Positions 17,475 through 28,101 of a stretch of DNA of 64,000 nt are shown in pieces. Source of the stretch: Zhongshania antarctica (lineage in GTDB: Bacteria; Pseudomonadota; Gammaproteobacteria; Pseudomonadales; Spongiibacteraceae). Below the pieces are notes generated by a model, which did no database searches, was not told where the DNA came from, and was given only the letters and a program-made list of their open reading frames with translations. The stretch is from positions 1 through 64,000 of the forward strand of contig NZ_JACHHW010000012.1 of the NCBI RefSeq assembly GCF_014202945.1, written 5' to 3'. Every line of letters starts with the position of its first letter. Positions within the stretch are counted from its first letter, which is position 1. The position numbers were made by a program, and so were the translations under genes.

Positions 17475-17705
17475 TGTTCTGGTTGAATGAACCGGACACT
17501 TTAATAAGAGACAATACCCGTCAATTATTGGAGTGTCATCATGGTACAGAAACGCAGTTACAAGCAGTACTCTAAAGAATTCAAAGAAGAAGCTGTAGCG
17601 TTGATTCGTGATCAAAGCTATTCGGTGGCTGAAGCGTCTAAATCATTAGGTGTGGCCAGCAATATGCTGTATCGCTGGAAAAAGATCAACAAGAGCAATT
17701 GTCGG
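17475..17705 (+). mobile_element. IS3-family left end with truncated orfA
   Basis: The terminal repeat TGTTCTGGTTGAATGAACCG starts at 17475 and continues GACAC; its counterpart of opposite orientation is at 22459-22483. orfA begins at ATG 17541 (MVQKRSYKQYSKEFKEEAVAL, HTH with SVAEASKSLGVASNMLYRW) and after about 55 codons runs into unrelated DNA and the 72-bp repeat. No orfB follows here. Confidence 0.85.
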
Positions 17706-17712
17706 CAGGTAC

Positions 17713-17784
17713 GTAAGCAATGGGATGGACTCCTCCTCACCCTAGCAATTCGGCGTCGTTGCGCAAAAATGGTAAGTGTCAACT
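17713..17784. repeat. 72-bp dispersed repeat, copy B
   Basis: Same sequence as 13582-13653 (about four differences). It lies between the broken IS3 orfA and the first thioesterase gene. See copy A for the possible IS-terminus interpretation. Confidence 0.8.
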
Positions 17785-17850
17785 TAGTTGTATTTATGTC
17801 TCTTTTAGAGTGTTAACTAAGTATAATTCGTGTAACTTTTCAGCGGGGTA

Positions 17851-18375
17851 ATGGCATTGGATTTCGAAGAACTTAACTGTTTCATTGAGACTATTCTTGC
17901 CGCCAATGACGGGGACCATTTTACGACGCTGGGGATTCGTCCTGAGTATGTTGAGCGTCACAGGGCTGGCCTGTCGATGCCTTATGATAAAGCCTTGGTG
18001 GGGGATCCGGATACCGGTGTGATTCACGGTGGTGCCATCACTGCCTTATTGGATACCTGCTGTGGCTTTGCTGCCGCGACTGCATTAGATGATTTGGGGC
18101 TAACCCCAACAATTGATTTGCGTATTGATTATATGCGTCCAGCAACGCCCGGCTTAACCGTGTACGCCGATGCTGAAGTTTATCGCGTTACTGAAAGTGT
18201 AATCTTTACCCGCGCCATTGCTCATCATGGTGATACTGAGCGTGCCATTGCATCGGTGGTGGGCAATTTTTTCCGTATGGAGTTGGATTTGTTTGCAGGT
18301 ATGCGCCGAGATTTTCGCGCAGCACAGGTATTGAAAAATTCAGAGCTAAAGGCAGGCGGTAGTGGAAATGAATGA
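17851..18375 (+). CDS. Hotdog-fold acyl-CoA thioesterase (PaaI/YigI-like)
   Basis: A 174-residue single-hotdog protein. The signature segment GVIHGGAITALLDTCCGFAA (about residues 51-70) carries the HGG turn and the acidic residue of the central helix typical of PaaI-type thioesterases. TIDLRIDYMRPATPG is the following strand pair. It would hydrolyse an acyl-CoA thioester in the cytoplasm. The downstream hotdog gene starts inside its end, an 8-base overlap, so the two are translationally coupled and may form a heteromer. The extra ~30 C-terminal residues are charged and not part of the core fold. Confidence 0.87.
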   Translation: MALDFEELNCFIETILAANDGDHFTTLGIRPEYVERHRAGLSMPYDKALVGDPDTGVIHGGAITALLDTCCGFAAATALDDLGLTPTIDLRIDYMRPATPGLTVYADAEVYRVTESVIFTRAIAHHGDTERAIASVVGNFFRMELDLFAGMRRDFRAAQVLKNSELKAGGSGNE

Positions 18376-18766
18376 TGTGGAATTACAGCAGCTTATTAAC
18401 CGAGTTCCCTATGCGCGCACCCTAGGAATTGAAATAGGCGAGGAGGCGGGCTGTTTTTTGTTACCGGTAAAAAAGAGTAATATTGGTAATCCGACTCTTC
18501 CGGCTCTGCACGGCGGTGCTATCGCTGGCTTTATGGAGCTGTCTGCAATGATTCATGTCCTGCAGCATAGTCATAGTGAGAAAATTCCTAAGGTCGTTGA
18601 TTTCGCCGTGGACTATGTGCGCGCTGGGAAATACGTGACAACTTACTCGCGCTGCAAGCTGGTTTACCTTGGTCGGCGGATGATTAACGTGAGCATTAGT
18701 GCTTGGCAAGATGATGAGGCGGCCCCTATTACGATGGCGCGAGCACAGTTTTTAGTCAAGGATTAG
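18368..18766 (+). CDS. Second hotdog-fold thioesterase
   Basis: 132 residues. LPALHGGAIAGFMELSAMIH (about 45-64) is the hotdog central-helix signature, and VDFAVDYVRAGKY aligns with the DYMRPATPG strand of its neighbour. ATG at 18368 overlaps the end of the previous gene; GTG at 18362 is an alternative. Paired adjacent hotdog genes are common in acyl-CoA catabolic clusters, where they release CoA or act as dehydratase-like pairs. Its substrate is unknown. Confidence 0.85.
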   Translation: MNDVELQQLINRVPYARTLGIEIGEEAGCFLLPVKKSNIGNPTLPALHGGAIAGFMELSAMIHVLQHSHSEKIPKVVDFAVDYVRAGKYVTTYSRCKLVYLGRRMINVSISAWQDDEAAPITMARAQFLVKD

Positions 18767-18781
18767 CGTGCTGAAGTAAGC

Positions 18782-20071
<1,290 letters not shown>

Positions 20072-20107
20072 ATTTAGTACCTTTTAGTAGTATAATCAAC
20101 ATTCAAT

Positions 20108-21760
20108 TCACTGAATTACGGCGTCGATGTAATCGCCATTTACGTATTTTTCGCGAAGCATGAACTTTTGAATTTTGCCTGAGCCGGTAAGGGGCCAGTC
20201 GGAGACGCCAACCCAGATCGCTGGCATTTTCTGCGCAGAAATTCGTTCTCTACAAAAGATTACAAGGTCCGATCGAGTTAGCGCAGCTCCAGGCGTAGAG
20301 CGGAAAAAACACGCTACAACTTCACCAAATTTTTCATCTGGAATACCAACAACAGCAACTTCCACTAAATCCGAATGCTCGAGCATGGTGTTTTCGATCT
20401 CAGCCGGGAACAGATTTTCGCCCCCTCGAATAATCATCTCTTTTAACCGCCCCGATATGTGGAGGTATCCGCGATTATCCAGCATCCCTAGGTCGCCAGT
20501 ATGCAACCATTGTTCTTTGTCTATGGTCTTTGCCGTTGCTTCTTTCTGGCGGAAGTACCCCAACATATTCATCGGGCCTCTTGCACAAACTTCTCCGACC
20601 TCGTTAACAGCAAGTGTCTGGCCCGTTTCCGTGTCCAGCACTGCTAGCTCTACATGAGGCAAAGGCTGACCTACAGATTCAGTCACGTCTTCGATCTCAT
20701 CGGAATCCCAAACCATTGTGAGGACTGGAGATGTTTCGGTCTGTCCAAATATGATTTGAAATTCTGCATCAAAGGTTTTTTTAGCTGCGCGAACCATTTC
20801 CGGGGCGACCATCGCGCCTCCAGCAATAACATTTTTCACTGTAGACATGTCACAGCCGAGAGTCTTCTGTACATCTACCAGAGCTGTCAGCATCGTAGGT
20901 ACACCGAATACACAGGTAATTCCCTCAGATTCAATTGCCTTAAGCGTATGCTCCGGATCAAATTGCGCGAACAGCACTACCGTGGCTCTAGCAGCTAGCG
21001 GCCCTAACGTAAGTACGGCACACCCCGCTGTATGGAACAAAGGCATCACATTCATGATGACGTCGCCCTTTCGCATACCACCTCGTTCAGCATGGAATCT
21101 AGCATTCTCCGCCAATCCCATGTGATGCAACAGCACCCCCTTTGGCATTCCTGTCGTACCAGAGGTGTACTGGATTTGCGCGGGATCATTAGACTCAACT
21201 TCTGGAAGGACGGCCATCTCTGACGACCTCTTATAGAGCTCTTCAATACATGTCATGTCTATTATGGATTGAACCTGCGGAAGCTCGGATTTAATCTCTT
21301 TAGCAATAGCTTCAATTGGATTACCACGCACTGAGGGCACGTAGTAAATTGCTGTCGACTCGGATTGCTCAACGATATATTTTGCTTCTCGCAGCTGAAA
21401 CGACGGATTTACCGTCACGATAGTCAGCCCTGCGTAGGCTGCCGCATATTCGAGCAACACCCACTCTGGGATATTGTTTCCCCATATCGCTATATTGGAG
21501 CGAGGAGGATGACGATTGACGAGAATCTCCGCCAGCCGCCTCGCGTCAGATTGTAGTTCTACGTAAGTCCACTTTCGAGCAACATTACCTTCTATAGTGA
21601 CTTCTGTCAGAGCTAGCGAGTTTTTAGAATCGCGTGCAGCCTCATCAAGCCTCTGGCCGATCGATTCGCGCTGAATATCGCTATCGCACACTGGGCTCCA
21701 ATACGATTTATTTAAAGTCCTACTGTAAGAATTATCTTGTGAATTATTAGCTAAACTCAT
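20108..21760 (-). CDS. Acyl-CoA ligase (AMP-forming fatty-acid CoA synthetase)
   Basis: A 550-residue ANL-superfamily ligase. The AMP motif YTSGTTGMPKG is at 198-208, FGQTETSP near 345, LHTGDLGMLDNRGYLHISGR near 427 and the catalytic lysine in GSGKIQKFMLREKY near 535. It belongs to the FadD/YngI-like branch (N-terminal TLNKSYWSPV; GGENLFPAEIENTML). It activates a carboxylic acid to its CoA thioester. It is upstream of, and on the same strand as, the broken monooxygenase and the AraC gene. A short TonB-receptor relic precedes it on the same strand. Confidence 0.92.
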   Translation of the reverse strand: MSLANNSQDNSYSRTLNKSYWSPVCDSDIQRESIGQRLDEAARDSKNSLALTEVTIEGNVARKWTYVELQSDARRLAEILVNRHPPRSNIAIWGNNIPEWVLLEYAAAYAGLTIVTVNPSFQLREAKYIVEQSESTAIYYVPSVRGNPIEAIAKEIKSELPQVQSIIDMTCIEELYKRSSEMAVLPEVESNDPAQIQYTSGTTGMPKGVLLHHMGLAENARFHAERGGMRKGDVIMNVMPLFHTAGCAVLTLGPLAARATVVLFAQFDPEHTLKAIESEGITCVFGVPTMLTALVDVQKTLGCDMSTVKNVIAGGAMVAPEMVRAAKKTFDAEFQIIFGQTETSPVLTMVWDSDEIEDVTESVGQPLPHVELAVLDTETGQTLAVNEVGEVCARGPMNMLGYFRQKEATAKTIDKEQWLHTGDLGMLDNRGYLHISGRLKEMIIRGGENLFPAEIENTMLEHSDLVEVAVVGIPDEKFGEVVACFFRSTPGAALTRSDLVIFCRERISAQKMPAIWVGVSDWPLTGSGKIQKFMLREKYVNGDYIDAVIQ

Positions 21761-21804
21761 TTATCAACCTATAACAGCAATCGGGAATGATTATTTTTAC
21801 AATC

Positions 21805-21960
21805 TTAATAATTAAAATTATATTCGAGGCTAATACCGTAATTTGCTAGCGGTGCACGTGCATCTAGTGAACCTAAGTCTGTTACAAAACGACTATAGTT
21901 GTATTCTGTATCAGTCAGGTTACGGCCATATCCCGATATCAATTCCAAGGCTCGATTAAG
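21805..21960 (-). pseudogene. 3' end of a TonB-dependent receptor
   Basis: The minus strand encodes YGRNLTDTEYNYSRFVTDLG, then LDARAPLANYGISLEYNF and a stop. This is clearly homologous to the last ~45 residues of the intact receptor at 8611-10959 (GRNIGNAEYNISRFMTDFG, DSRAPLANYGLSLEW). Only the final barrel strands remain, upstream of the acyl-CoA ligase. Confidence 0.85.
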
Positions 21961-22458
21961 TAACTTTGGCTTTATTGAAACTTACTGAGTCAAACTACTA
22001 TAATGGAAAATAGGCGGTATAGTCACATGCATGTCAGATGGGATCCGGCAGCGCACACGGGCTGCTCTTGCAATAAGAGAAATCAGCGCCACCCCATAGA
22101 TAGCCATCAGCTGAAAGCTCTTGAATAAGATATGAATCCGACATGAGGCCCCTCAATGTTTTATTTCGACAAAAGTTGAGGCACCGGCCACGATAAGGTC
22201 AGGAGTGGAAATCAGTGCCTGTATTGAATTTAACTCAATATCTACGATAATTCAACTCCCATTATGGACTATAAAACAGTCGCGCAATGTAAGGACATGA
22301 CAGCTTCAGGATTAATGCAATAGAAATAACCACTGATTAATAAAAAGTCATTACCTAGTACTATTTTTAGAAGACTTCTGAAAAGAATCAAAGTATAAAA
22401 CTGCACTCATCGAACAATGATTTATCGCCGATTCAGTATGAGAAATTAGCAAATTAAT
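21961..22458. other. Gene-free stretch with unidentified decayed sequence
   Basis: On the minus strand, short frames with protein-like composition (for example FQLMAIYGVALISLIARAA around 22025-22130) suggest another decayed gene, but I do not recognise it and frames change often. No regulatory element is evident. Confidence 0.3.
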
Positions 22459-22483
22459 GTGTCCGGTTTTGTTGACCAGAACA
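22459..22483 (+). mobile_element. IS3-family right terminal repeat (orphan)
   Basis: GTGTCCGGTTTTGTTGACCA plus GAACA is the inverse of the IS3 left terminal repeat at 17475-17499 (18 of 25 positions match). No orfB precedes it. It cuts into an MBL-hydrolase gene. Confidence 0.65.
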
Positions 22484-23018
22484 TTCGGCACTGGCTGCTG
22501 CGAGTGGTTCTAGCGCGGCCATTCCACTAGCTGCGGGTGAATTCGTGCGTAAAATACGGGGAGATCCGTTAGGGCCATTTTTCCGGTTTGGTTCGTCGTT
22601 TCGAGAAGCATTCCGTGCGCGTGCTTGGCAAATGTATCTAAGTCCGGAGCGCACTCGGCAGGCACGTGAGCAACCTTGCTGGCAAGGGCATGTCGACAAA
22701 GTCGCTACATTTCCCAGTGACGCTTTGCGCCTAAAACATGGAGACAAGCTGCCAGGGTTCGACGACTGGTCTGTTATTCACACGCCGGGACATACATGGG
22801 ATTCGATCTGTTTTTGGCATGCCGAAAGTGGCAGCCTCGTGACAGGAGATACGTTGCTTGGTAGTGGTGAAAACGCGGTGCCGCCGGCAATTTACGCTAA
22901 TCCTTTTCAAACTCGGCGCACCCTTAGGCGTATTAATGATCTCGGTGTAAGTAAATTGTATCCGGGACACGGCAGTGTCATTTCTATGCATACAACAGGT
23001 CAACTTAATGCCATATAG
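22484..23018 (+). pseudogene. MBL-fold hydrolase lacking the N-terminal metal site
   Basis: The C-terminal two thirds of a metallo-beta-lactamase-fold hydrolase: HTPGHTWDSICFW (metal His), LVTGDTLLG (metal Asp) and KLYPGHGSVI (metal His). The first recognisable residues, SALAAASGSSAAIPLAAGE, normally lie just after HxHxDH, which is gone; the IS3 end sits exactly there. A GTG at 22545 could start a product of about 157 residues, but without HxHxDH it cannot bind the dinuclear metal centre. Its end overlaps the RND adaptor start by 11 bases. Confidence 0.85.
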
Positions 23019-24102
23019 CAGACGAGCTAGAATTCAAACTAGAAGCCAGAAGTTATTGTATTGCGCGCTGCTCAGTGCATCGCTGTGTTCTTTCAGTTCG
23101 GTAATTGCGGCTGAGAAATCCACCGCAGTGAGTGTCACGATGCCTGAGCGTCAAACCTTACGTCAAACTGCCAAAGCCTTGGGAGTGATAGAAACCGAGG
23201 ACTCGCCGTCGATCGCGGCGGAAATTTCGGGTCGTATCGTTAAGATCACTGTAGACGAAGGCGCGAAAGTGACGCGTGGTGATGTAATGGTTGAATTAGA
23301 TAACCGGCAGCAACAATTAGAGCTTGCTTCATCTGAGGCTCAGTTGCGTCGCTTTCAGGTACTCGCGGACAACCAAGAGCGCAAGTATGGGCGACTTCAG
23401 GCGCTCGCCAGAAGTCAATCTGTCTCAAATGAAACGCTTCAGGATGCGGCAGCTCAATTGCGAACCTATGAAACAGAAGTAGATATAGCGACACAACAAC
23501 TTGCGCTATCGCGCTTGCAATTGACGCGGACAAAAATTCTTTCCCCGCTGGATGCCCAAGTATCAGCTCGACATCGGAGTGTTGGTGACTACGTGAATCC
23601 AGGTACCACTTTGCTAGATCTTGTGGCAACCGACCGACTCCGTGCGCGTTTGTACTTACCAGAACGTCATGCGGCTTTAGTGAAACAGGGACAGCCCGTC
23701 GAGCTTTTCAGCCCGGCCTCACAGCAACGGATTCAGGGCACTGTGATCGGCACCAACCCCACAGTCGCGGGAGCCAGTCGAGTGGTTGCTGTGTTGGTCG
23801 GGTTTTCAAATAGCGCCGGCTGGATGCCCGGCGCAAGTGTGGATGCCACTATTGTGCTCGACGAGCGTAGCAATGTGCTCGTCGTTCCGAAGCTTTCTAT
23901 CGCCTCAAGGCACGGTGCGCAAGTCGTTTTCGTTGAGGAGGGTGGTGTTGCAGAGGAGCGGCAAATAGATACAGGCTGGCAGGAAGGTCAATGGGTGCAA
24001 GTACTATCAGGTCTTGATGAAGAGGATCGTGTCATCGTAGACGGCACCTACCAGATATCCGATAAATCGACGGTCACTGTTGTGGCCGAGCAAGCGCCGT
24101 GA
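23008..24102 (+). CDS. RND efflux periplasmic adaptor subunit (membrane-fusion protein)
   Basis: A 364-residue HlyD/MexA-type adaptor. An N-terminal signal sequence (LLYCALLSASLCSFSSVIAA) is followed by the lipoyl-like half-motif (PSIAAEISGRIVKITVDEGA), a helical hairpin (EAQLRRFQVLADNQERKYGR onward), the second lipoyl half (KILSPLDAQVSARHRSVGDY) and the beta-barrel. It links the inner-membrane RND pump to an outer-membrane channel. ATG at 23008 is chosen so that the signal peptide is near the start. Its TGA overlaps the RND start GTG, so both are co-translated. No TolC-like gene is in the window. Confidence 0.93.
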   Translation: MPYSRRARIQTRSQKLLYCALLSASLCSFSSVIAAEKSTAVSVTMPERQTLRQTAKALGVIETEDSPSIAAEISGRIVKITVDEGAKVTRGDVMVELDNRQQQLELASSEAQLRRFQVLADNQERKYGRLQALARSQSVSNETLQDAAAQLRTYETEVDIATQQLALSRLQLTRTKILSPLDAQVSARHRSVGDYVNPGTTLLDLVATDRLRARLYLPERHAALVKQGQPVELFSPASQQRIQGTVIGTNPTVAGASRVVAVLVGFSNSAGWMPGASVDATIVLDERSNVLVVPKLSIASRHGAQVVFVEEGGVAEERQIDTGWQEGQWVQVLSGLDEEDRVIVDGTYQISDKSTVTVVAEQAP

Positions 24103-27100
24103 ATATCGCGGAACTTTTTGTACGCAACCGTGTTGCCTCCTGCATGCTTAGTGGGGCGATCGCATTGTTCGGACTGATCGGTATCGCCAGTGTTGGTTTG
24201 GGCAAGTTGCCGAATATTGATGTGCCACTGATCACAATCGCTACAGTGCACCCTGGGGCCAGCCCAGAAGCGGTGGACAGTAGTATTAGCGGAGTAATTG
24301 AATCGGCTGTGAATACGGTGTCGGGGATCGACTATTTGGAATCCTCATCGCTACCCGGTTACTCACTAGTACGGGTTAAGTTTAAAACCGGGCTAGACCC
24401 CGATGTTGCGTTCAATGAAATCCAATCCAAGGTCAACCAGATAGCTAACCGTCTTCCCCGCGAAGCGCAGACGCCGGTTATCGCTAAGCTCGATGTGAAC
24501 GCTACACCGGTGGTTTGGGTTGTGCTGCGTGGTGACCGTAGTCAGGAGCAAATGCACGCCATTGCTCGACATCATATCAAGCGGCAGTTAGAAACTATCA
24601 ATGGCGTAGGGCAGGTCGCGTTCGGTGGGGGAATGGAGCGTAAGATCCAGATCAAGCTAGATCTCGTGCGATTATCGTCGTTTAACATGACTGTATCAGA
24701 CGTAATTGCGGCCATCTCGCGCCAACACGCACAGCGTCCTGGCGGCTTTATCGCGACTGGCGATGACGAGCGAATGCTGCATCTGGATATGGAGCATCAC
24801 AGTATCGAAGCGCTCCGCGGACTGCTTTTAAATCAGGGTAGCAATGGGCGAATTACCCTTGGCGATGTTGCCCAGGTGAGCGACGGCTTGGATGATGAGC
24901 GCACACAGGTTAGCTATGACGGCGAATCTGTTATAGCTATCGCTGTTCAGAAGCTACCCAACGCCAATACGGTTTTAGTCGTGAGGGAAGTCGAACGTCG
25001 CTTAAAGGAAACTATTCAACCATCGCTACCTGTGGGTGTCAGGGTTGAGCTTGCGATCAATGAAGCCAACGTGATTGGCGAAACAGTGTTGGCCCTACGC
25101 GACCACCTGACGACGGGACTATTGTTGGCAATTCTGGTTGTCTGGGGTTTTGTACTCAATATACGTTCTACCTTAATCGTCGCTATAGCGATTCCGATTT
25201 CACTGCTTGGCGCGGTAGTGGTTATGTATTTCAACAACTACTCGTTCAATATTATGTCCATGTCCGCGTTGCTATTATTGATTGGTGTGGTTGTCGATGA
25301 TGCCATTGTTGTGGTGGAGAACATACATCGTAAGTTTGAGGCGGGCGAACAGGATCCGGATACTGCGGCGATTGAGGGCACTACTGAAGTTGTCGCTCCA
25401 GTTGTAGCTGCATCGCTAACCTTAGTGTGTATTTTTGCCACCGTTGTATTTATGGAGGGTATGGCCGGCATATTTCTACGATCGTTTGCTGTAATCACTA
25501 CAGTCGGTGTTTTAGTCTCATTGTTCATCTCACTTAGCCTGACACCCGCTTTAGGCGCGATACTATTGAGGCCAGAAGGGCAGAGAAGTAGTGTTATTCA
25601 GTTTATCGATAAATTTCATGGATGGGTCGAACACCTGTATCGACAAGGACTGATTATCGCCATCCGAAACCGATTACTTATTTTGCTGGTCACATTCGCA
25701 CTTGTTGGCGCGAGTTTTTGGCTCATGACGCGCATGGGTACGGAATTTATTCCAGCAGATGACGAATCTCGACTACAAGTTAAAGTGACGGCGCCCGCAG
25801 GGAGTTCACTCGACTACATGAAACGGAAAGTCGGGGAGATTGAGTTCGTATTAGCCAGTCATGTGGAGGTGAAACATTTTTTGACCACCATTGGCGACGT
25901 GAATCAGGGCAATGTTAACGAAGCTTTAATCAGTGTGATACTGACGCCCAAGCAGGAACGGCAGATTGGGCAGCAGTTGATCATGAGTGAGCTTACCACC
26001 GCATTGCGAAGGGTGGCGGGAGTTGAAAGTTTTGTTAATGCCTTTCCGATACTTAACGGATTGCGTGCCGAAACTATGGAGTTACATCTGAGTGGCACGA
26101 ATCTTCACGCCGTTGCGGAAATTGCGCAAATGCTACATGAGCGTATGCGATCAATCCCTGAACTGGGGAATGTGCAGCTGTCATTGAAGCTTAATCAGCC
26201 GATGGTCAGTGTTTCTATAGATCGCGAACGTGCAGCTAGATTGGGATTGAGTGTTACGGCTATTGGCGAGACTCTAAGCCTGCTGTCGGCTGGCATTGAT
26301 GTAGCCTATTTTAATGACTTGCCCTCAGACGGTGAGCGTTATGATGTCCACCTTAGCGCCGATAGAGACAGTTTTAATTTAAGCGAGGGCTTTGAAAAGG
26401 TTTATTTGCGCAACGCCACCGGCGGACTTATCCGCTTAGATACTGTGGCTGGGATAGAAAATACCTATGGACCGTCAATTATTAATCGTCGCAATCTCAC
26501 TTACTCCGCAGCATTTTATTCAACGCCAACAGTTTCGCTGGGTGAAGCATTAGCGCTCGTTAATGAGTTGGCAGTTGACGTACTTTCCCCCGGATACGAA
26601 TTAAGCCCTGGAGGACAGGCCGACGAACTAGAAAAGACCGTTTACTATATCACCTTCGTTTTTCTAACAGGGATGCTGATGGTCTATATGGTGCTTGCCA
26701 GCCAATTCAACTCACTGCTACAACCGTTGCTGGTAATGTTAGCGCAGCCGCTCGCAATAATTGGTGGAGTTGCCGCACTATGGCTCGCCGGACATACGCT
26801 AAATATCTATTCCATGATTGGGCTAGTATTACTCGTTGGCCTAGTATCTAAGAATTCGATTTTACTGATTGATCGTATCAACAATCGTAGGCTCTCGGGC
26901 ATGGACGCCCATGAAGCGATTCTGGAAGCCTGCCCTTTGCGACTAAGGCCTGTGCTGATGACCTCACTCACCGTAGTGCTAGCAATGCTCCCAGCCGCAC
27001 TTGGTCACGGCCCTGGATCGGGACAATACGGGCCCTTAGCGGTAGCTGTGCTTGGTGGCGTTATTAGCTCAACACTTCTGACCTTGTTCGTGGTTCCTGT

Positions 27101-27146
27101 AGCCTACTCCCTATTGGAACAATGGCTTGTAGTGCGGCGTACATGA
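24099..27146 (+). CDS. RND-family efflux transporter (HAE1/MdtB-like)
   Basis: A 1,015-residue inner-membrane proton-driven pump with the usual 12 TM helices and two large periplasmic loops. TM4 carries the proton-relay acidic pair in IGVVVDDAIVVVENIHRKFE. Family phrases include ATVHPGASPEAVDSSISGVI, FMEGMAGIFLRSF, GTEFIPADDESRLQVKV and SKNSILLIDRINNRR. Start is GTG at 24099, overlapping the adaptor stop (GTGA). With the adaptor it would expel toxic or lipophilic compounds. Placement inside a hydrocarbon-type island makes export of substrate or intermediates a reasonable guess. Confidence 0.95.
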   Translation: MNIAELFVRNRVASCMLSGAIALFGLIGIASVGLGKLPNIDVPLITIATVHPGASPEAVDSSISGVIESAVNTVSGIDYLESSSLPGYSLVRVKFKTGLDPDVAFNEIQSKVNQIANRLPREAQTPVIAKLDVNATPVVWVVLRGDRSQEQMHAIARHHIKRQLETINGVGQVAFGGGMERKIQIKLDLVRLSSFNMTVSDVIAAISRQHAQRPGGFIATGDDERMLHLDMEHHSIEALRGLLLNQGSNGRITLGDVAQVSDGLDDERTQVSYDGESVIAIAVQKLPNANTVLVVREVERRLKETIQPSLPVGVRVELAINEANVIGETVLALRDHLTTGLLLAILVVWGFVLNIRSTLIVAIAIPISLLGAVVVMYFNNYSFNIMSMSALLLLIGVVVDDAIVVVENIHRKFEAGEQDPDTAAIEGTTEVVAPVVAASLTLVCIFATVVFMEGMAGIFLRSFAVITTVGVLVSLFISLSLTPALGAILLRPEGQRSSVIQFIDKFHGWVEHLYRQGLIIAIRNRLLILLVTFALVGASFWLMTRMGTEFIPADDESRLQVKVTAPAGSSLDYMKRKVGEIEFVLASHVEVKHFLTTIGDVNQGNVNEALISVILTPKQERQIGQQLIMSELTTALRRVAGVESFVNAFPILNGLRAETMELHLSGTNLHAVAEIAQMLHERMRSIPELGNVQLSLKLNQPMVSVSIDRERAARLGLSVTAIGETLSLLSAGIDVAYFNDLPSDGERYDVHLSADRDSFNLSEGFEKVYLRNATGGLIRLDTVAGIENTYGPSIINRRNLTYSAAFYSTPTVSLGEALALVNELAVDVLSPGYELSPGGQADELEKTVYYITFVFLTGMLMVYMVLASQFNSLLQPLLVMLAQPLAIIGGVAALWLAGHTLNIYSMIGLVLLVGLVSKNSILLIDRINNRRLSGMDAHEAILEACPLRLRPVLMTSLTVVLAMLPAALGHGPGSGQYGPLAVAVLGGVISSTLLTLFVVPVAYSLLEQWLVVRRT

Positions 27147-27457
27147 ATCGTTAATATTGAATGGCTTCTAATGCTGGCCCGGTAATTATATTCAAATATG
27201 ATGCTACGGTTACGCAGGTTCGGTGCTGGATGAAATGCGTATGGCTGGCTATTTGGATCAAGCTACGTACGCGCAAAAAAAGATGGCGTGAACGGAGCAA
27301 GTGTATTTGCAATCCAACACCACCGGTCATAATCGGTGGTGCGTTCACACTTTTCTGCTAATTAGAATCTGGTGGTAATCTCGAGGCGTTGTCCCATATC
27401 AGCGCCACAGTGGACTTCCATCTAGTTCGGGATTTTTGACCGTCCGCTTTTTACCCA
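27147..27457. other. RND downstream region with a weak hairpin
   Basis: No gene. The inverted repeat CACCACCG/CGGTGGTG at 27318-27341 is about 170 bases after the pump and has a poor T-tract; it may be a weak terminator. Small overlapping frames on both strands (27151-27361) are not protein-like. Confidence 0.4.
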
Positions 27458-27612
27458 GACTGTGTGAAAACTATTTTCAAGTCATAATTTAGACAAGAAC
27501 TGATGTGAATATGTGTCTTACATCAAAATCTGATCAAGTTTTCTAGCCAATCAAATAAACATTTCACGTAGCATTGCGTGATTAATTTGGTCGTCGGAGT
27601 TTTCACACAGCC
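27458..27612. repeat. 155-bp MITE-like element with 15-bp terminal inverted repeats
   Basis: The left end GACTGTGTGAAAACT (27458-27472) and right end AGTTTTCACACAGCC (27598-27612) are inverted repeats with one mismatch. The interior is AT-rich and codes for nothing. The CTGTGTGAAAAC end motif resembles the termini of some IS1182/IS5-type elements. No obvious target duplication flanks it. Confidence 0.65.
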
Positions 27613-27801
27613 TGTACCAATCTCAGATATTTATCAAGTGATTGATCTGACCTCTAGGGCCAAGAAAACAATTTCTTTATTTGAAAAAGCCTGATGTAAA
27701 TGAAGTGATTAAGCTTAAATATAAGTAAGCGGTCAATTAACCACATCTAATAATCTACCCGCTGCGGCTTTATTCTTCAGTTTTTAACTGAGGAGCTATC
27801 C

Positions 27802-28101
27802 ATGACCACCATCAACAAAGCCCAATTCTGGCAAGACCATGTCACCGCATGGCAGGGCAGCGGTCTATCCCAAGCCGCGTATTGCAAGCAGCATGAGATC
27901 AAATTTCATAACTTCGCGTATTGGCGCAATCGTTTAAGTCCTGCAAAAGCGCCCTCAGCAAAATTATTAAAACTGGGCGGCATGCCAGCTTCATCTCGTA
28001 TGATAATGAATTTGCCGCTGGGCGTTCGACTGGAATTATCCGCCAGCGATTTGCCTGTCGTGTTGCCCGCTGTGCTGCATATCCTTCGGGAATCGAACTG
28101 A
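27802..28101 (+). CDS. tnpA: IS66-family accessory protein TnpA
   Basis: A 99-residue IS66 OrfA (MTTINKAQFWQDHVTAWQGS), almost identical to the copy at 2577-2876. AGGAG precedes the ATG. TGA at 28099-28101 overlaps the tnpB ATG at 28101, the usual IS66 arrangement. Confidence 0.92.
   Translation: MTTINKAQFWQDHVTAWQGSGLSQAAYCKQHEIKFHNFAYWRNRLSPAKAPSAKLLKLGGMPASSRMIMNLPLGVRLELSASDLPVVLPAVLHILRESN

Noticed and set aside
20175-20657. 160-codon plus-strand frame
   Set aside because: Antisense to the acyl-CoA ligase at 20108-21760; no family pattern.
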